Below the pieces are notes generated by a model. That model saw only the letters and a program-made list of their open reading frames with translations. It made no database searches and was not told the origin of the DNA. From the NCBI GenBank assembly GCA_003602535.1, contig QQSA01000117.1, positions 1 to 6,065 of the forward strand: a DNA stretch of 6,065 nt, read 5' to 3'. The position numbers and the translations under genes are program-made. The first letter of the stretch is position 1, and each line of letters opens with the position of its first letter. This document shows positions 1-5,556 of the stretch, one piece after another. The DNA comes from Candidatus Poseidoniales archaeon (GTDB lineage Archaea; Thermoplasmatota; Poseidoniia; Poseidoniales; Poseidoniaceae).

Positions 1-518
1 GCTTGAGGCATTCCTACATTGAAAGAACGACCGATTACAACAGCCTTCTTTCCAGACATTTCGACTTTAGCCCAACGTAGCATTTCCATGACGCCTGCTG
101 GCGTACAAGGAATCATGCCATCGAGGCGCCCCTGAACGATTCTTCCTAGGTTTGAAGGGTGAAACCCATCGACATCCTTCTTCGGATCGATAAGATCAGT
201 TAATGCCTCTTCATCCAAATGTTTTGGCAGAGGTGACTGAATTAATATCCCGTGTAAACTAGAATCTTGATTCATAGAGTGAATTGTTTCCTCTACCTTT
301 TGTTGTGTTGTATCGGCAGGTAATTCAACATGCGTTGACTTGATTCCAAGTCTTTCACAAGAACGTATTTTATTATTCACATAAACATGTGATGCAGGAT
401 CATCACCAACGATTATTACAGCCAAATGTGGCTGCGATTTACAATTTGCAATTCTATTTTTCAATCTCTCTTCAAGGTCGGCTGCACAAGCCTTTCCATC
501 CAAGCGAATTGCTGTCAT
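1..518 (-). CDS. folD: Bifunctional methylenetetrahydrofolate dehydrogenase / cyclohydrolase FolD (partial, C-terminus beyond left edge)
   Basis: Hand translation of the minus strand from the ATG at 518-516 gives 172 full codons that run off the window. FolD interconverts 5,10-methylene-, methenyl- and 10-formyl-tetrahydrofolate with NAD(P), in the cytoplasm, feeding purine and formyl-group synthesis. Family landmarks are in the right order: SHVYVNNK with the conserved Tyr46 and catalytic Lys50, GILIQSPLP with Gln94, KDVDGFHP with Asp117, IPCTP at 136-140, and the start of the nucleotide-binding region, AVVIGRSFNVGMP (159-171). The missing part should be the rest of the Rossmann fold, about 110 residues. 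No in-frame ATG lies upstream before the preceding gene, so this start is well supported; no Shine-Dalgarno sequence is visible. The gene lies 51 nt after the zinc-ribbon membrane protein, and that gap holds a TATA-like box. Seen: motifs. Known: FolD chemistry. Inferred: short leader or leaderless transcript. Confidence 0.95.
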   Translation of the reverse strand, partial: MTAIRLDGKACAADLEERLKNRIANCKSQPHLAVIIVGDDPASHVYVNNKIRSCERLGIKSTHVELPADTTQQKVEETIHSMNQDSSLHGILIQSPLPKHLDEEALTDLIDPKKDVDGFHPSNLGRIVQGRLDGMIPCTPAGVMEMLRWAKVEMSGKKAVVIGRSFNVGMPQ

Positions 519-528
519 GATTGCGGCG

Positions 529-553
529 AGAGGATTGCTAGTGAAGAGGATTG
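529..553. repeat. 9-bp direct repeat in the folD leader
   Basis: AGAGGATTG (plus-strand reading) occurs at 529-537 and again at 545-553, a spacing of 16 bp start to start, between the candidate TATA box and the folD start codon. It may be a regulator half-site pair, or chance in a short non-coding gap. Confidence 0.4.
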
Positions 554-561
554 TGTATTTA
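554..561 (-). promoter_or_regulatory. Candidate archaeal TATA box for folD
   Basis: On the minus strand TAAATACA lies 35 nt upstream of the folD ATG. With the usual archaeal distance of about 25 nt to the start site, transcription would begin around 530, giving a leader of roughly 12 nt, consistent with the absence of a ribosome-binding site. It lies between the zinc-ribbon gene and folD, so folD could be transcribed independently as well as by read-through. Box match only; no clear BRE seen. Confidence 0.35.
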
Positions 562-569
562 CAGAAATG

Positions 570-947
570 TCACTCTTCCTCGTTTACCCAAAGTTGACGA
601 TTACATTCTGGACATGTATATTCATCAGGCTTTGGCCCTTCTACACGTTCTAAATTTCCACAAGGGCCGCAAAGAATTGTCGAATAGATTGGTTCATCCA
701 TAGTTACATCGACACGATACATGAATCTCCCCGCATCTGGCAATCTTTCTATCGAAGGAGTCCATGCAGCTACCGCTTCTGGACTCAGCCCCATCTCGGA
801 CGGAGTTGACATACCGATTACAAAACAAATAATCCCACTAAGTCCCACAACTGCTCCCATGCCGATATTTACAGCGAGAGAAATCATTGCGCCAAGGATA
901 ATTAACACAATACTTGATATCAGGAAGTTTTCTCTCCTGTTATTCAT
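570..947 (-). CDS. Small two-helix membrane protein with C-terminal zinc ribbon, function unknown
   Basis: A 125-residue protein that I do not recognise as a named family. It starts with a short basic segment (NNRRENF), followed by two hydrophobic helices at about 8-29 and 31-48, which form a hairpin with both ends probably cytoplasmic. The remaining 75 residues are soluble and end in a four-cysteine zinc-ribbon pattern: Cys93-x2-Cys96 and Cys112-x2-Cys115 (CGPC and CPEC), with an acidic tail (NEEE). The start codon lies 4 nt after the aminotransferase stop codon, and GAGATGAT, a good match to the 16S-complementary sequence, sits 3 nt before the ATG. This strongly supports the start and translational coupling to the upstream gene. 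A zinc ribbon on a membrane hairpin could recruit a protein or nucleic acid to the membrane, but the sequence does not say which. Existence of the gene is fairly certain; its role is not known. Confidence 0.85.
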   Translation of the reverse strand: MNNRRENFLISSIVLIILGAMISLAVNIGMGAVVGLSGIICFVIGMSTPSEMGLSPEAVAAWTPSIERLPDAGRFMYRVDVTMDEPIYSTILCGPCGNLERVEGPKPDEYTCPECNRQLWVNEEE

Positions 948-950
948 ATT

Positions 951-958
951 ATCATCTC
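951..958 (-). promoter_or_regulatory. Shine-Dalgarno sequence of the zinc-ribbon gene, overlapping the upstream stop codon
   Basis: GAGATGAT on the minus strand differs by one base from GAGGTGAT, the complement of the conserved 16S rRNA 3' tail. It lies 3 nt before the ATG at 947 and contains the TGA stop (954-952) of the aminotransferase, so a terminating ribosome would be placed on the next gene's binding site. Confidence 0.6.
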
Positions 959-2229
959 ATTGCATTGGCTAAAGCTTCAGCCACTTTAGGAATATCTTTC
1001 AGTGATAGAGCGCACAAACCAATCCTAACTCCCCCTTTTAATGGAACTAAGTAGACATCCATCTCAGAACATGATTCAGCGATAGATACTGGATCATCTG
1101 CTTCAATCCAAGCGAAGAATCCATCCATTGTTGGATTGATTGGGACATCTAGTTTTTCACACTCAGAAATCAAATTGGTTCTTCTGTCATCGAGAAGTTG
1201 TTTCAACCGATCTCTTTCTTCTGCCCATTCTTCTCCACCCTTCTCTGTGGAATGCATCTCACTAACACAATATTGAGCGACTCTCGGAGCAGCGCTCCAA
1301 GTCTGTCTACCAGTTACGCTCATTACAGTATCCAGTCGATCAGTGACCTCTTTATCCGGATGAATACTTACTAATGCTCCTGTTCTCAATCCATAAATTG
1401 TATGTGACTTCGAAAGCGAAATCGCCACACAAATCAATAAATTCTCAGGCCAAGGCATGCCAGATTCTATCGCTGCAAGAATTGTATCTGCCCATGCATG
1501 AGGATCATCTGCATAAAGTGAATAAGCTGAATCAATCAGCAAAGTATGCCCTACCTCTTCATTATTCAATGCTGAAGTAACAAATGTAGAAAGGCATGCT
1601 GCGCGACCTTGCTCGCCCATAGACAGGCCGGTTGGATTATGAGCAGGGTCGTTTAACCAAACCATCACTTTGTCTTGTTTGCGACATAAATCTTGTAATC
1701 TTGACTCGAATTCATCATTAGCAAAGTATGGATGTTCGTCATGTCCATTAGGAGGGAGAAGAGGCCAAGTGACAATATCTATTCCATTATTTTCTAGGAA
1801 ACCCTTGTACGGACCCCAATGACGATCACGTAGTAATGCTGATTGTCCACGCTCAAGTAAATTATTTGCTGCTAAATACAATGCTCCGCTACCACCAGGA
1901 CTTGCGGTAGCCGCTAAGTGGAAGCCCAATTCCTCCAATTCAACCCTCGCATCTCCAAAAGCTAAAGTCTTGGATAAATCAAGAAAAGAAGGCAAACCTG
2001 CAAGAGGCGCATATGCTGCGATTTCAACCTCTGGTGCCGCACGAACTGCAGCATCTACAACTTTGTTAATCGCTAAATTTCCATCATCTTCGAGTAAAGC
2101 ACCTATTGTACCGTTAACCGCATCTCTACCTGCAGCCTTGGCATCTTGATACCTAGCCCACCAACTGAAGATAGTGTCACTGCCTTGCTTTGCTGCACCT
2201 GCAGTGTTCAATACGTGCTCTCCAGCCAT
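952..2229 (-). CDS. Class I/II PLP-dependent aminotransferase, AspC/aromatic-aminotransferase-like fold
   Basis: A fold-type I aminotransferase, cytoplasmic, transferring an amino group between an amino acid and a 2-oxo acid. Numbered from the furthest ATG (2271): glycine-rich cofactor loop PGGSGA (125-130); Trp152 where the family has the aromatic residue stacking on PLP; HNPTG (211-215) with the conserved Asn212; Asp247 and Tyr250 in LIDSAY; Schiff-base lysine K288 in SLSKSH; Arg296 in YGLRTG, the phosphate-binding arginine; and Arg416 in GGVRIG, the usual substrate-carboxylate arginine. All key residues are present, so it should be active. I prefer the ATG at 2229 (425 aa): it leaves a leader length nearer AspC, has GGAG just upstream, and avoids a start inside a possible promoter palindrome; 2271 (439 aa) is the alternative. 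Substrate cannot be read from motifs: aspartate, aromatic or branched-chain amino acids are possible. First gene of the minus-strand cluster. Confidence 0.92.
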   Translation of the reverse strand: MAGEHVLNTAGAAKQGSDTIFSWWARYQDAKAAGRDAVNGTIGALLEDDGNLAINKVVDAAVRAAPEVEIAAYAPLAGLPSFLDLSKTLAFGDARVELEELGFHLAATASPGGSGALYLAANNLLERGQSALLRDRHWGPYKGFLENNGIDIVTWPLLPPNGHDEHPYFANDEFESRLQDLCRKQDKVMVWLNDPAHNPTGLSMGEQGRAACLSTFVTSALNNEEVGHTLLIDSAYSLYADDPHAWADTILAAIESGMPWPENLLICVAISLSKSHTIYGLRTGALVSIHPDKEVTDRLDTVMSVTGRQTWSAAPRVAQYCVSEMHSTEKGGEEWAEERDRLKQLLDDRRTNLISECEKLDVPINPTMDGFFAWIEADDPVSIAESCSEMDVYLVPLKGGVRIGLCALSLKDIPKVAEALANAMR

Positions 2230-2270
2230 AATCTCCGCATCCCGTTGGAGGATATTGTCCTGCCGACGCA

Positions 2271-2278
2271 TTCATGAA
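2271..2278. promoter_or_regulatory. TTCATGAA palindrome between divergent aminotransferase and tRNA genes
   Basis: A perfect 8-bp palindrome lies in the 74-bp gap between the preferred aminotransferase start (2229) and the tRNA 5' end (2304). Its centre is about 29 nt from the tRNA and about 45 nt from the ATG, distances at which a TATA element for each direction would be expected. It is a poor TATA match and no better promoter is visible, so this is a weak call. Confidence 0.2.
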
Positions 2279-2303
2279 CGAAATGTGACTCGGCCTGTTT
2301 GAC

Positions 2304-2379
2304 GCCAACGTAGCATAGCTGGTAGTGCTTCGGATTTGTAATCCGACGGTCGGGGGTTCGAGTCCCTCCGTTGGCTCCA
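2304..2379 (+). tRNA. tRNA-Thr (anticodon UGU), CCA encoded
   Basis: A complete cloverleaf can be drawn. The acceptor arms GCCAACG and CGTTGGC pair perfectly. The D stem is GCAT/GTGC with an 8-nt loop containing GG. The anticodon stem TCGGA/TCCGA encloses the loop TTTGTAA, with anticodon TGT at 2337-2339. A 5-nt variable loop follows, then the T arm GGGGG/CCCTC with loop TTCGAGT. The discriminator is T2376, followed by encoded CCA at 2377-2379. G1-C72 and C2-G71 agree with known threonine identity elements. No intron is present. It reads ACA threonine codons (and probably other ACN by wobble). Confidence 0.97.
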
Positions 2380-2390
2380 CAACATTTTGA

Positions 2391-2398
2391 TTTATATT
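2391..2398 (+). promoter_or_regulatory. Upstream candidate TATA box for pheS (or T-rich end of the tRNA transcript)
   Basis: TTTATATT lies within the 132-bp tRNA to pheS gap and is a strong archaeal TATA match; transcription would start near 2425. The same T-rich stretch (from 2385) starts 5 nt after the tRNA CCA and could instead serve as an archaeal oligo-T terminator for the tRNA. Both roles are possible. Confidence 0.35.
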
Positions 2399-2437
2399 GG
2401 CCTTCAGTATCGCAAATTTTCTTATTTGGCGACTTGA

Positions 2438-2445
2438 TTTATACA
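2438..2445 (+). promoter_or_regulatory. Proximal candidate TATA box for the pheS gene cluster
   Basis: TTTATACA lies 66 nt upstream of the pheS ATG; with standard archaeal spacing transcription would start around 2466-2472, leaving a leader of about 40-45 nt. It is embedded in TTGATTTATA (2434-2443), an exact copy of the ten bases at 2387-2396. No clear Shine-Dalgarno sequence precedes pheS. Confidence 0.45.
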
Positions 2446-2511
2446 ACTAAATACATCGTGTTTTATTGAATTAGCCAAGGCATTCAAGACCTAATTGCGC
2501 CACGACCAACC

Positions 2512-3972
2512 ATGGCGGAGTTAACAAATCCAGAACGCCGGATGCTCCGCGCCATGAAAAACCGGCTAGAAAGCTGGTCTTTGGAAGAGATTTTAGAGAC
2601 CTGTGATTGGAGTGATCAGGCTGTTGCTGTATCCGCAGGACATGGTTTGTCAAATCATGGATATGTCAAAATGAGTGAAACAAGTGTCACTGATGTCATC
2701 TTAGGTGAAGAAGGTGAGAAAGCAGCTTCTAGCGGATTACTCGAAGCAAGATTGTGGGATTTCATTCAATCTAACCCGGATGCAACAATGAGAGATATTT
2801 CTTCTAATTTTGAGCGACACGAAGCAGGTCCCGGAGTTGGATTATTAAAGGGACTGGGGATTGAAATACAAGGTGGATCATTTACTTGTGATGACCCTGA
2901 GTCAGTAACAAGTGCAATCTCTGAAAGAACTGAATTCATTAAATCTCCATCTTTAGAGAGTCCACTTTATTCACACTTCAAAAGCCGTAAAAACCTAGTA
3001 GAAATGGTTGAAGTCGTAACCAGAACCTGGAAAGTAACTAAATCTGGGATGAATATTCCTGATGAAGACTTAGAAGAGGTTGTCAGAATTGCTGAGATAA
3101 CCCCCGAATTGCTTCAAACAGATACATGGAAAGATGCCCAATTCAGACCTTATGATGTGTCATTAGAAGCCAACATGCCACGTTCTGGAAGAAGTCACCC
3201 AATGCAAGCATTAATTGAAAGAATTCGTTCAATATTCTTGGAAATGGGATTCTCTGAATTGGTAGAGGATTATGTTCAAACTGCAGGATGGAATATGGAT
3301 GCACTATTCATTCCTCAAGATCATCCTGCCAGAGAAATGCAAGATACTTTCTATCTTGATAATCCAAAACAAATCAACATCGATCCGAAAACTCTTGCAG
3401 ATTGGAAAGCGATTCATGAATACGGAGGAGATACAGAATCCACTGGCTGGGGAGGAGAATTTAGTGAAGAAGTATCACAGAAAGGTTTGCTAAGAACCCA
3501 TACAACTGTCAACACCATTCAATATCTTGCACAAAATCCATCCGAACCATGCAGAGTTTTCGCAATTGACCGAGTCTTCAGAAAAGAAAGAATCGACAGG
3601 ACCCATTTGCCTGAGTTCCACCAAATTGAAGGCATAATTATGGAGCCGGGTGCCAACCTTGGCATGTTAGTGAGTACTTTGAAAACATTCTATGCAAAGA
3701 TGGGTTATCCGGAAGTCAGAGTCAGGCCAGCTTACTTCCCTTACACTGAACCTTCCCTGGAAGTGGAAGTGAAATGGCGTGGTAAGTGGCTCGAACTCGG
3801 TGGAGCCGGAATTTTCAGACCTGAAGTTACAGAACCACTTGGAATCAAAGATCCGGTATGTGCCTGGGGCATGGGGCTGGAAAGACTTGCAATGCTGGTT
3901 CTTGGTTTAGATGACATCAGGCAACTTTACATCTCTGATTTAGAATGGCTAAGAAATCAACCAATTTTGTGA
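2512..3972 (+). CDS. pheS: Phenylalanyl-tRNA synthetase alpha subunit, archaeal type
   Basis: A class II aminoacyl-tRNA synthetase subunit of 486 aa that carries the catalytic site of the alpha2-beta2 enzyme charging tRNA-Phe in the cytoplasm. Residues 1 to about 125 form the N-terminal helical/winged-helix region typical of archaeal and eukaryal alpha subunits. The catalytic core holds motif 1 (SHPMQALIERIRSIFLEMGF, 228-247), motif 2 (348-374, with Arg354/Arg357 and LPEFHQIEG) and motif 3 (GMGLERLAM, 453-461). FPYTEPS (409-415) is part of the phenylalanine pocket. The insertion at about 283-325 followed by LLRTHTT (326-332) is the archaeal/eukaryal arrangement. The ATG at 2512 is the first after an in-frame stop at 2467. 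The beta subunit gene (pheT) does not follow; a membrane protein starts 4 nt downstream instead. All catalytic motifs are intact. Confidence 0.97.
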   Translation: MAELTNPERRMLRAMKNRLESWSLEEILETCDWSDQAVAVSAGHGLSNHGYVKMSETSVTDVILGEEGEKAASSGLLEARLWDFIQSNPDATMRDISSNFERHEAGPGVGLLKGLGIEIQGGSFTCDDPESVTSAISERTEFIKSPSLESPLYSHFKSRKNLVEMVEVVTRTWKVTKSGMNIPDEDLEEVVRIAEITPELLQTDTWKDAQFRPYDVSLEANMPRSGRSHPMQALIERIRSIFLEMGFSELVEDYVQTAGWNMDALFIPQDHPAREMQDTFYLDNPKQINIDPKTLADWKAIHEYGGDTESTGWGGEFSEEVSQKGLLRTHTTVNTIQYLAQNPSEPCRVFAIDRVFRKERIDRTHLPEFHQIEGIIMEPGANLGMLVSTLKTFYAKMGYPEVRVRPAYFPYTEPSLEVEVKWRGKWLELGGAGIFRPEVTEPLGIKDPVCAWGMGLERLAMLVLGLDDIRQLYISDLEWLRNQPIL

Positions 3973-3976
3973 GAAT

Positions 3977-4624
3977 ATGGATCTAGATTCTATTAACGAA
4001 CATAGCCCGTGGTGGGCTCGATGTTTTGCAATAATTCTAGGAATTATTGTTTTGGGATCAATTGCCAACGTTTTCTATTTGGAGATTTTTGGAATCAGCG
4101 GAATAAATCACTACTCTTTTGGGAATGAGCCTGAGAACCCAGGAGAGTATCCTGTTAACGGAACCGAGGATGAACAAAGGGAGTACAATTATTCTCTAAA
4201 AGAGTGGGATGAATACCAGTACTATCTGACCATGATGGATGAGTTAGAAGAGTCGCATGTCACTGAATTGACACAAGTATTCGCAGTCTTGACTGTAATT
4301 ATTGGCGTTCCAACAATAATTATGTTCTGGACACAACATGAAAAGATGTTACAATTAGGAATTCTATTTGGTGCTACAAAAATCATTGGAGATGTCTGGA
4401 CTTCATACATTTCTTCTCAAATAATAGCTAATTATATCGATAATTTTCCTGGTGGAGGAGATTATTCATGGATTGCAAAAATCTCAGTATTTACATCATC
4501 CATGTGTGGGATTTGTTTCATAGCACTAACGATTGTTTTGACAAACCTATACCATTCAAAAAATCAAATCCCAGAAAGTGGATTTCACCTCAATGTTAAT
4601 TTAATTCATGACACTGAAGAATAG
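3977..4624 (+). CDS. Four-helix integral membrane protein, function unknown
   Basis: A 215-residue protein that I cannot assign to a family. Hydrophobic segments lie at about 14-38, 96-118, 124-150 and 166-191. Between the first two is a strongly acidic, Tyr/Glu/Asn-rich loop (about 40-95) with two N-glycosylation-type sequons, Asn61-Gly-Thr and Asn71-Tyr-Ser, consistent with an extracytoplasmic position. This predicts N- and C-termini inside the cell. The N-terminus (SPWWARCF) shows no cleavable signal. The start is 4 nt after the pheS stop, and GTGA spanning that stop lies 4 nt before the ATG as a partial ribosome-binding site. It is followed after 1 nt by the first DUF74 gene, so the three genes are probably co-expressed. 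No catalytic motif, metal cluster or transporter signature is visible. Gene reality is well supported by length and context; function is open. Confidence 0.85.
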   Translation: MDLDSINEHSPWWARCFAIILGIIVLGSIANVFYLEIFGISGINHYSFGNEPENPGEYPVNGTEDEQREYNYSLKEWDEYQYYLTMMDELEESHVTELTQVFAVLTVIIGVPTIIMFWTQHEKMLQLGILFGATKIIGDVWTSYISSQIIANYIDNFPGGGDYSWIAKISVFTSSMCGICFIALTIVLTNLYHSKNQIPESGFHLNVNLIHDTEE

Positions 4625-4625
4625 T

Positions 4626-4955
4626 ATGGAACAGATGATGACATCCAACACCGAAACAATTCCAGGATTTACAATAACTAGCTCATTAGGAATCGTAACT
4701 GGTTCAACTGTTCGTGCTAAGCACATTGGAAAAGATATTCTTGCTGGGTTGAAAAATATTGTTGGTGGCGAGTTAAAAGCGTATACTGAATTGTTAATGG
4801 AAGCACGTACAGAAGCACTAGGTAGGATGATGCTTGACGCTTCCCAACGTGGTGCAAATGCAGTTGTAAACGTGAGATTTGCCACTAGTAGCGTAGCTGG
4901 CGGCGCTGCAGAATTATTCGCATACGGCACCGGAGTTACAGTTGTAGAAGGGTGA
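4626..4955 (+). CDS. YbjQ/UPF0145 (DUF74) family protein, stand-alone
   Basis: A 109-residue soluble protein matching the small YbjQ family (often called a heavy-metal-binding domain by annotation; real function not established). Numbered from this start, the family pattern is visible: IVTGS near 23-27, IVGGELKAYTE (45-55) where E. coli YbjQ has an IVGG..AYE segment, a long helix with EARTEALGRMM, GANAVVNVRF (76-85), and the C-terminal strand ELFAYGTGV (96-104). Known structures of this family are small alpha/beta domains that I recall forming ring-like oligomers. The ATG at 4626 is 1 nt after the preceding stop. ATGs at 4635 and 4638 would give 106 and 105 aa, close to the usual family length, and 4608 would overlap the upstream gene by 17 nt; no ribosome-binding site settles the choice. 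The next gene is a membrane-anchored paralogue. Confidence 0.9.
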   Translation: MEQMMTSNTETIPGFTITSSLGIVTGSTVRAKHIGKDILAGLKNIVGGELKAYTELLMEARTEALGRMMLDASQRGANAVVNVRFATSSVAGGAAELFAYGTGVTVVEG

Positions 4956-4956
4956 T
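4951..4956 (+). promoter_or_regulatory. GGTGAT Shine-Dalgarno sequence that decides the TTG start at 4960
   Basis: GGTGAT is an exact complement of the ATCACC core of the 16S rRNA 3' tail and lies 3 nt before the TTG at 4960. It contains the TGA stop (4953-4955) of the preceding gene, so termination and re-initiation are physically coupled. This is the reason for choosing a TTG start. Confidence 0.7.
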
Positions 4957-4959
4957 CTT

Positions 4960-5502
4960 TTGGACAATCCGATTGATTTTTTGAGTACTGCAGAAACGGG
5001 AGATATTATTCTCTATGTGGCAATAGCAATATCGTTATTGTTGTTTGTAGTATTTCCTACTTTGGCATTCATTTACTCTATGCTTTTTGCAAGGTTCCAT
5101 CAAGGTCGTTCACAAAAAAAACTATTGCAGCGCGAATCATTAGTCATGCAACAACTGGGTAAAGATAACCTCAGTACTCTTTCAAAACCAGTAGACGGTC
5201 GTGAAATTGTACAAACTGGATTAGTGATGTCGAATATTACAGTATCACCTTCATGGTGGCAATTATTCTTAGGAACCATTCGTTCTATTTTCGGAGGAAA
5301 CATAGTTTCTTACGATAAAATCCTAGCTTATGGTCGCAGTGAAGTAATGCAGCGCCTTAGAGAACAAGCAATTGGTGAGGGCTGGGATGAAGTTGTAAAT
5401 GTCAGAGTTGAAACATCAATGGTAATGAACAAAACCAAAGGTGGAAATCAAAACAAGAGAGGTACTCTTGAATTCCTTGCTTATGGCACCGGTATTCGGT
5501 GA
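4960..5502 (+). CDS. Membrane-anchored YbjQ/DUF74 paralogue
   Basis: A 180-residue protein with one N-terminal membrane helix (about 16-43, DIILYVAIAISLLLF onward), a basic cytoplasmic flank (RFHQGRSQKK), a linker of about 35 residues, and a C-terminal DUF74-like domain (about 80-180). The domain shares landmarks with the preceding gene: FGGNIVSYDK against VGGELKAYTE, a helix with a conserved Arg, GWDEVVNVRVET (141-152) against GANAVVNVRFAT, and FLAYGTGI (172-179) against FAYGTGV. It differs in a WW-containing segment (SPSWWQLFLGTI, 96-107) and a Lys/Asn/Gly-rich loop (about 157-167) before the last strand. No in-frame ATG exists before codon 40; the TTG at 4960 has a perfect GGTGAT 3 nt upstream. 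The helix is probably a signal anchor, with the domain in the cytoplasm by the positive-inside rule. It may co-assemble with the soluble paralogue; this is inference. Confidence 0.85.
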   Translation: MDNPIDFLSTAETGDIILYVAIAISLLLFVVFPTLAFIYSMLFARFHQGRSQKKLLQRESLVMQQLGKDNLSTLSKPVDGREIVQTGLVMSNITVSPSWWQLFLGTIRSIFGGNIVSYDKILAYGRSEVMQRLREQAIGEGWDEVVNVRVETSMVMNKTKGGNQNKRGTLEFLAYGTGIR

Positions 5503-5510
5503 AATATGGA

Positions 5511-5518
5511 TTTTACAT
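5511..5518 (+). promoter_or_regulatory. Weak candidate TATA box for pyk
   Basis: TTTTACAT lies in the 54-bp gap before pyk, 38 nt upstream of its ATG, giving a predicted leader of about 10-15 nt. The match is loose. Read-through from the pheS cluster is equally possible. Confidence 0.25.
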
Positions 5519-5556
5519 AGAGAGCCCTTTAGTCCTCTTGCTCCTGTGAGTACACT

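Noticed and set aside
426..972. Plus-strand open frames at 426-653 and 721-972
   Set aside because: They lie opposite folD and the zinc-ribbon gene, whose minus-strand proteins have clear motifs; the plus-strand translations show no domain features.
1374..1580. Plus-strand open frame inside the aminotransferase
   Set aside because: It is antisense to the PLP-lysine and Asp247 region of a well-supported enzyme.
2177..2446. Minus-strand open frame of 89 codons across the tRNA
   Set aside because: The part reading EPTEGLEPPTVGLQIRSTT is the antisense translation of the tRNA-Thr gene, a well-known artefact; it also overlaps the aminotransferase start.
2471..3493. Open frames at 2471-2653 (minus) and 3272-3493 (plus, other frame) within pheS
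   Set aside because: Both overlap conserved pheS coding sequence and show no independent features.
4608..4625. Longer start for the first DUF74 gene (ATG at 4608)
   Set aside because: It would overlap the membrane protein gene by 17 nt, has no ribosome-binding site, and adds residues beyond the usual family N-terminus; kept only as an alternative.
4222..4930. Minus-strand open frames at 4222-4410 and 4601-4930
   Set aside because: They lie opposite the membrane protein and the DUF74 gene; the DUF74 motifs settle the coding strand for the second one, and the first has no start signal.
5100..5303. Minus-strand open frame inside the anchored DUF74 gene
   Set aside because: Opposite strand of a gene with a perfect ribosome-binding site and family motifs.
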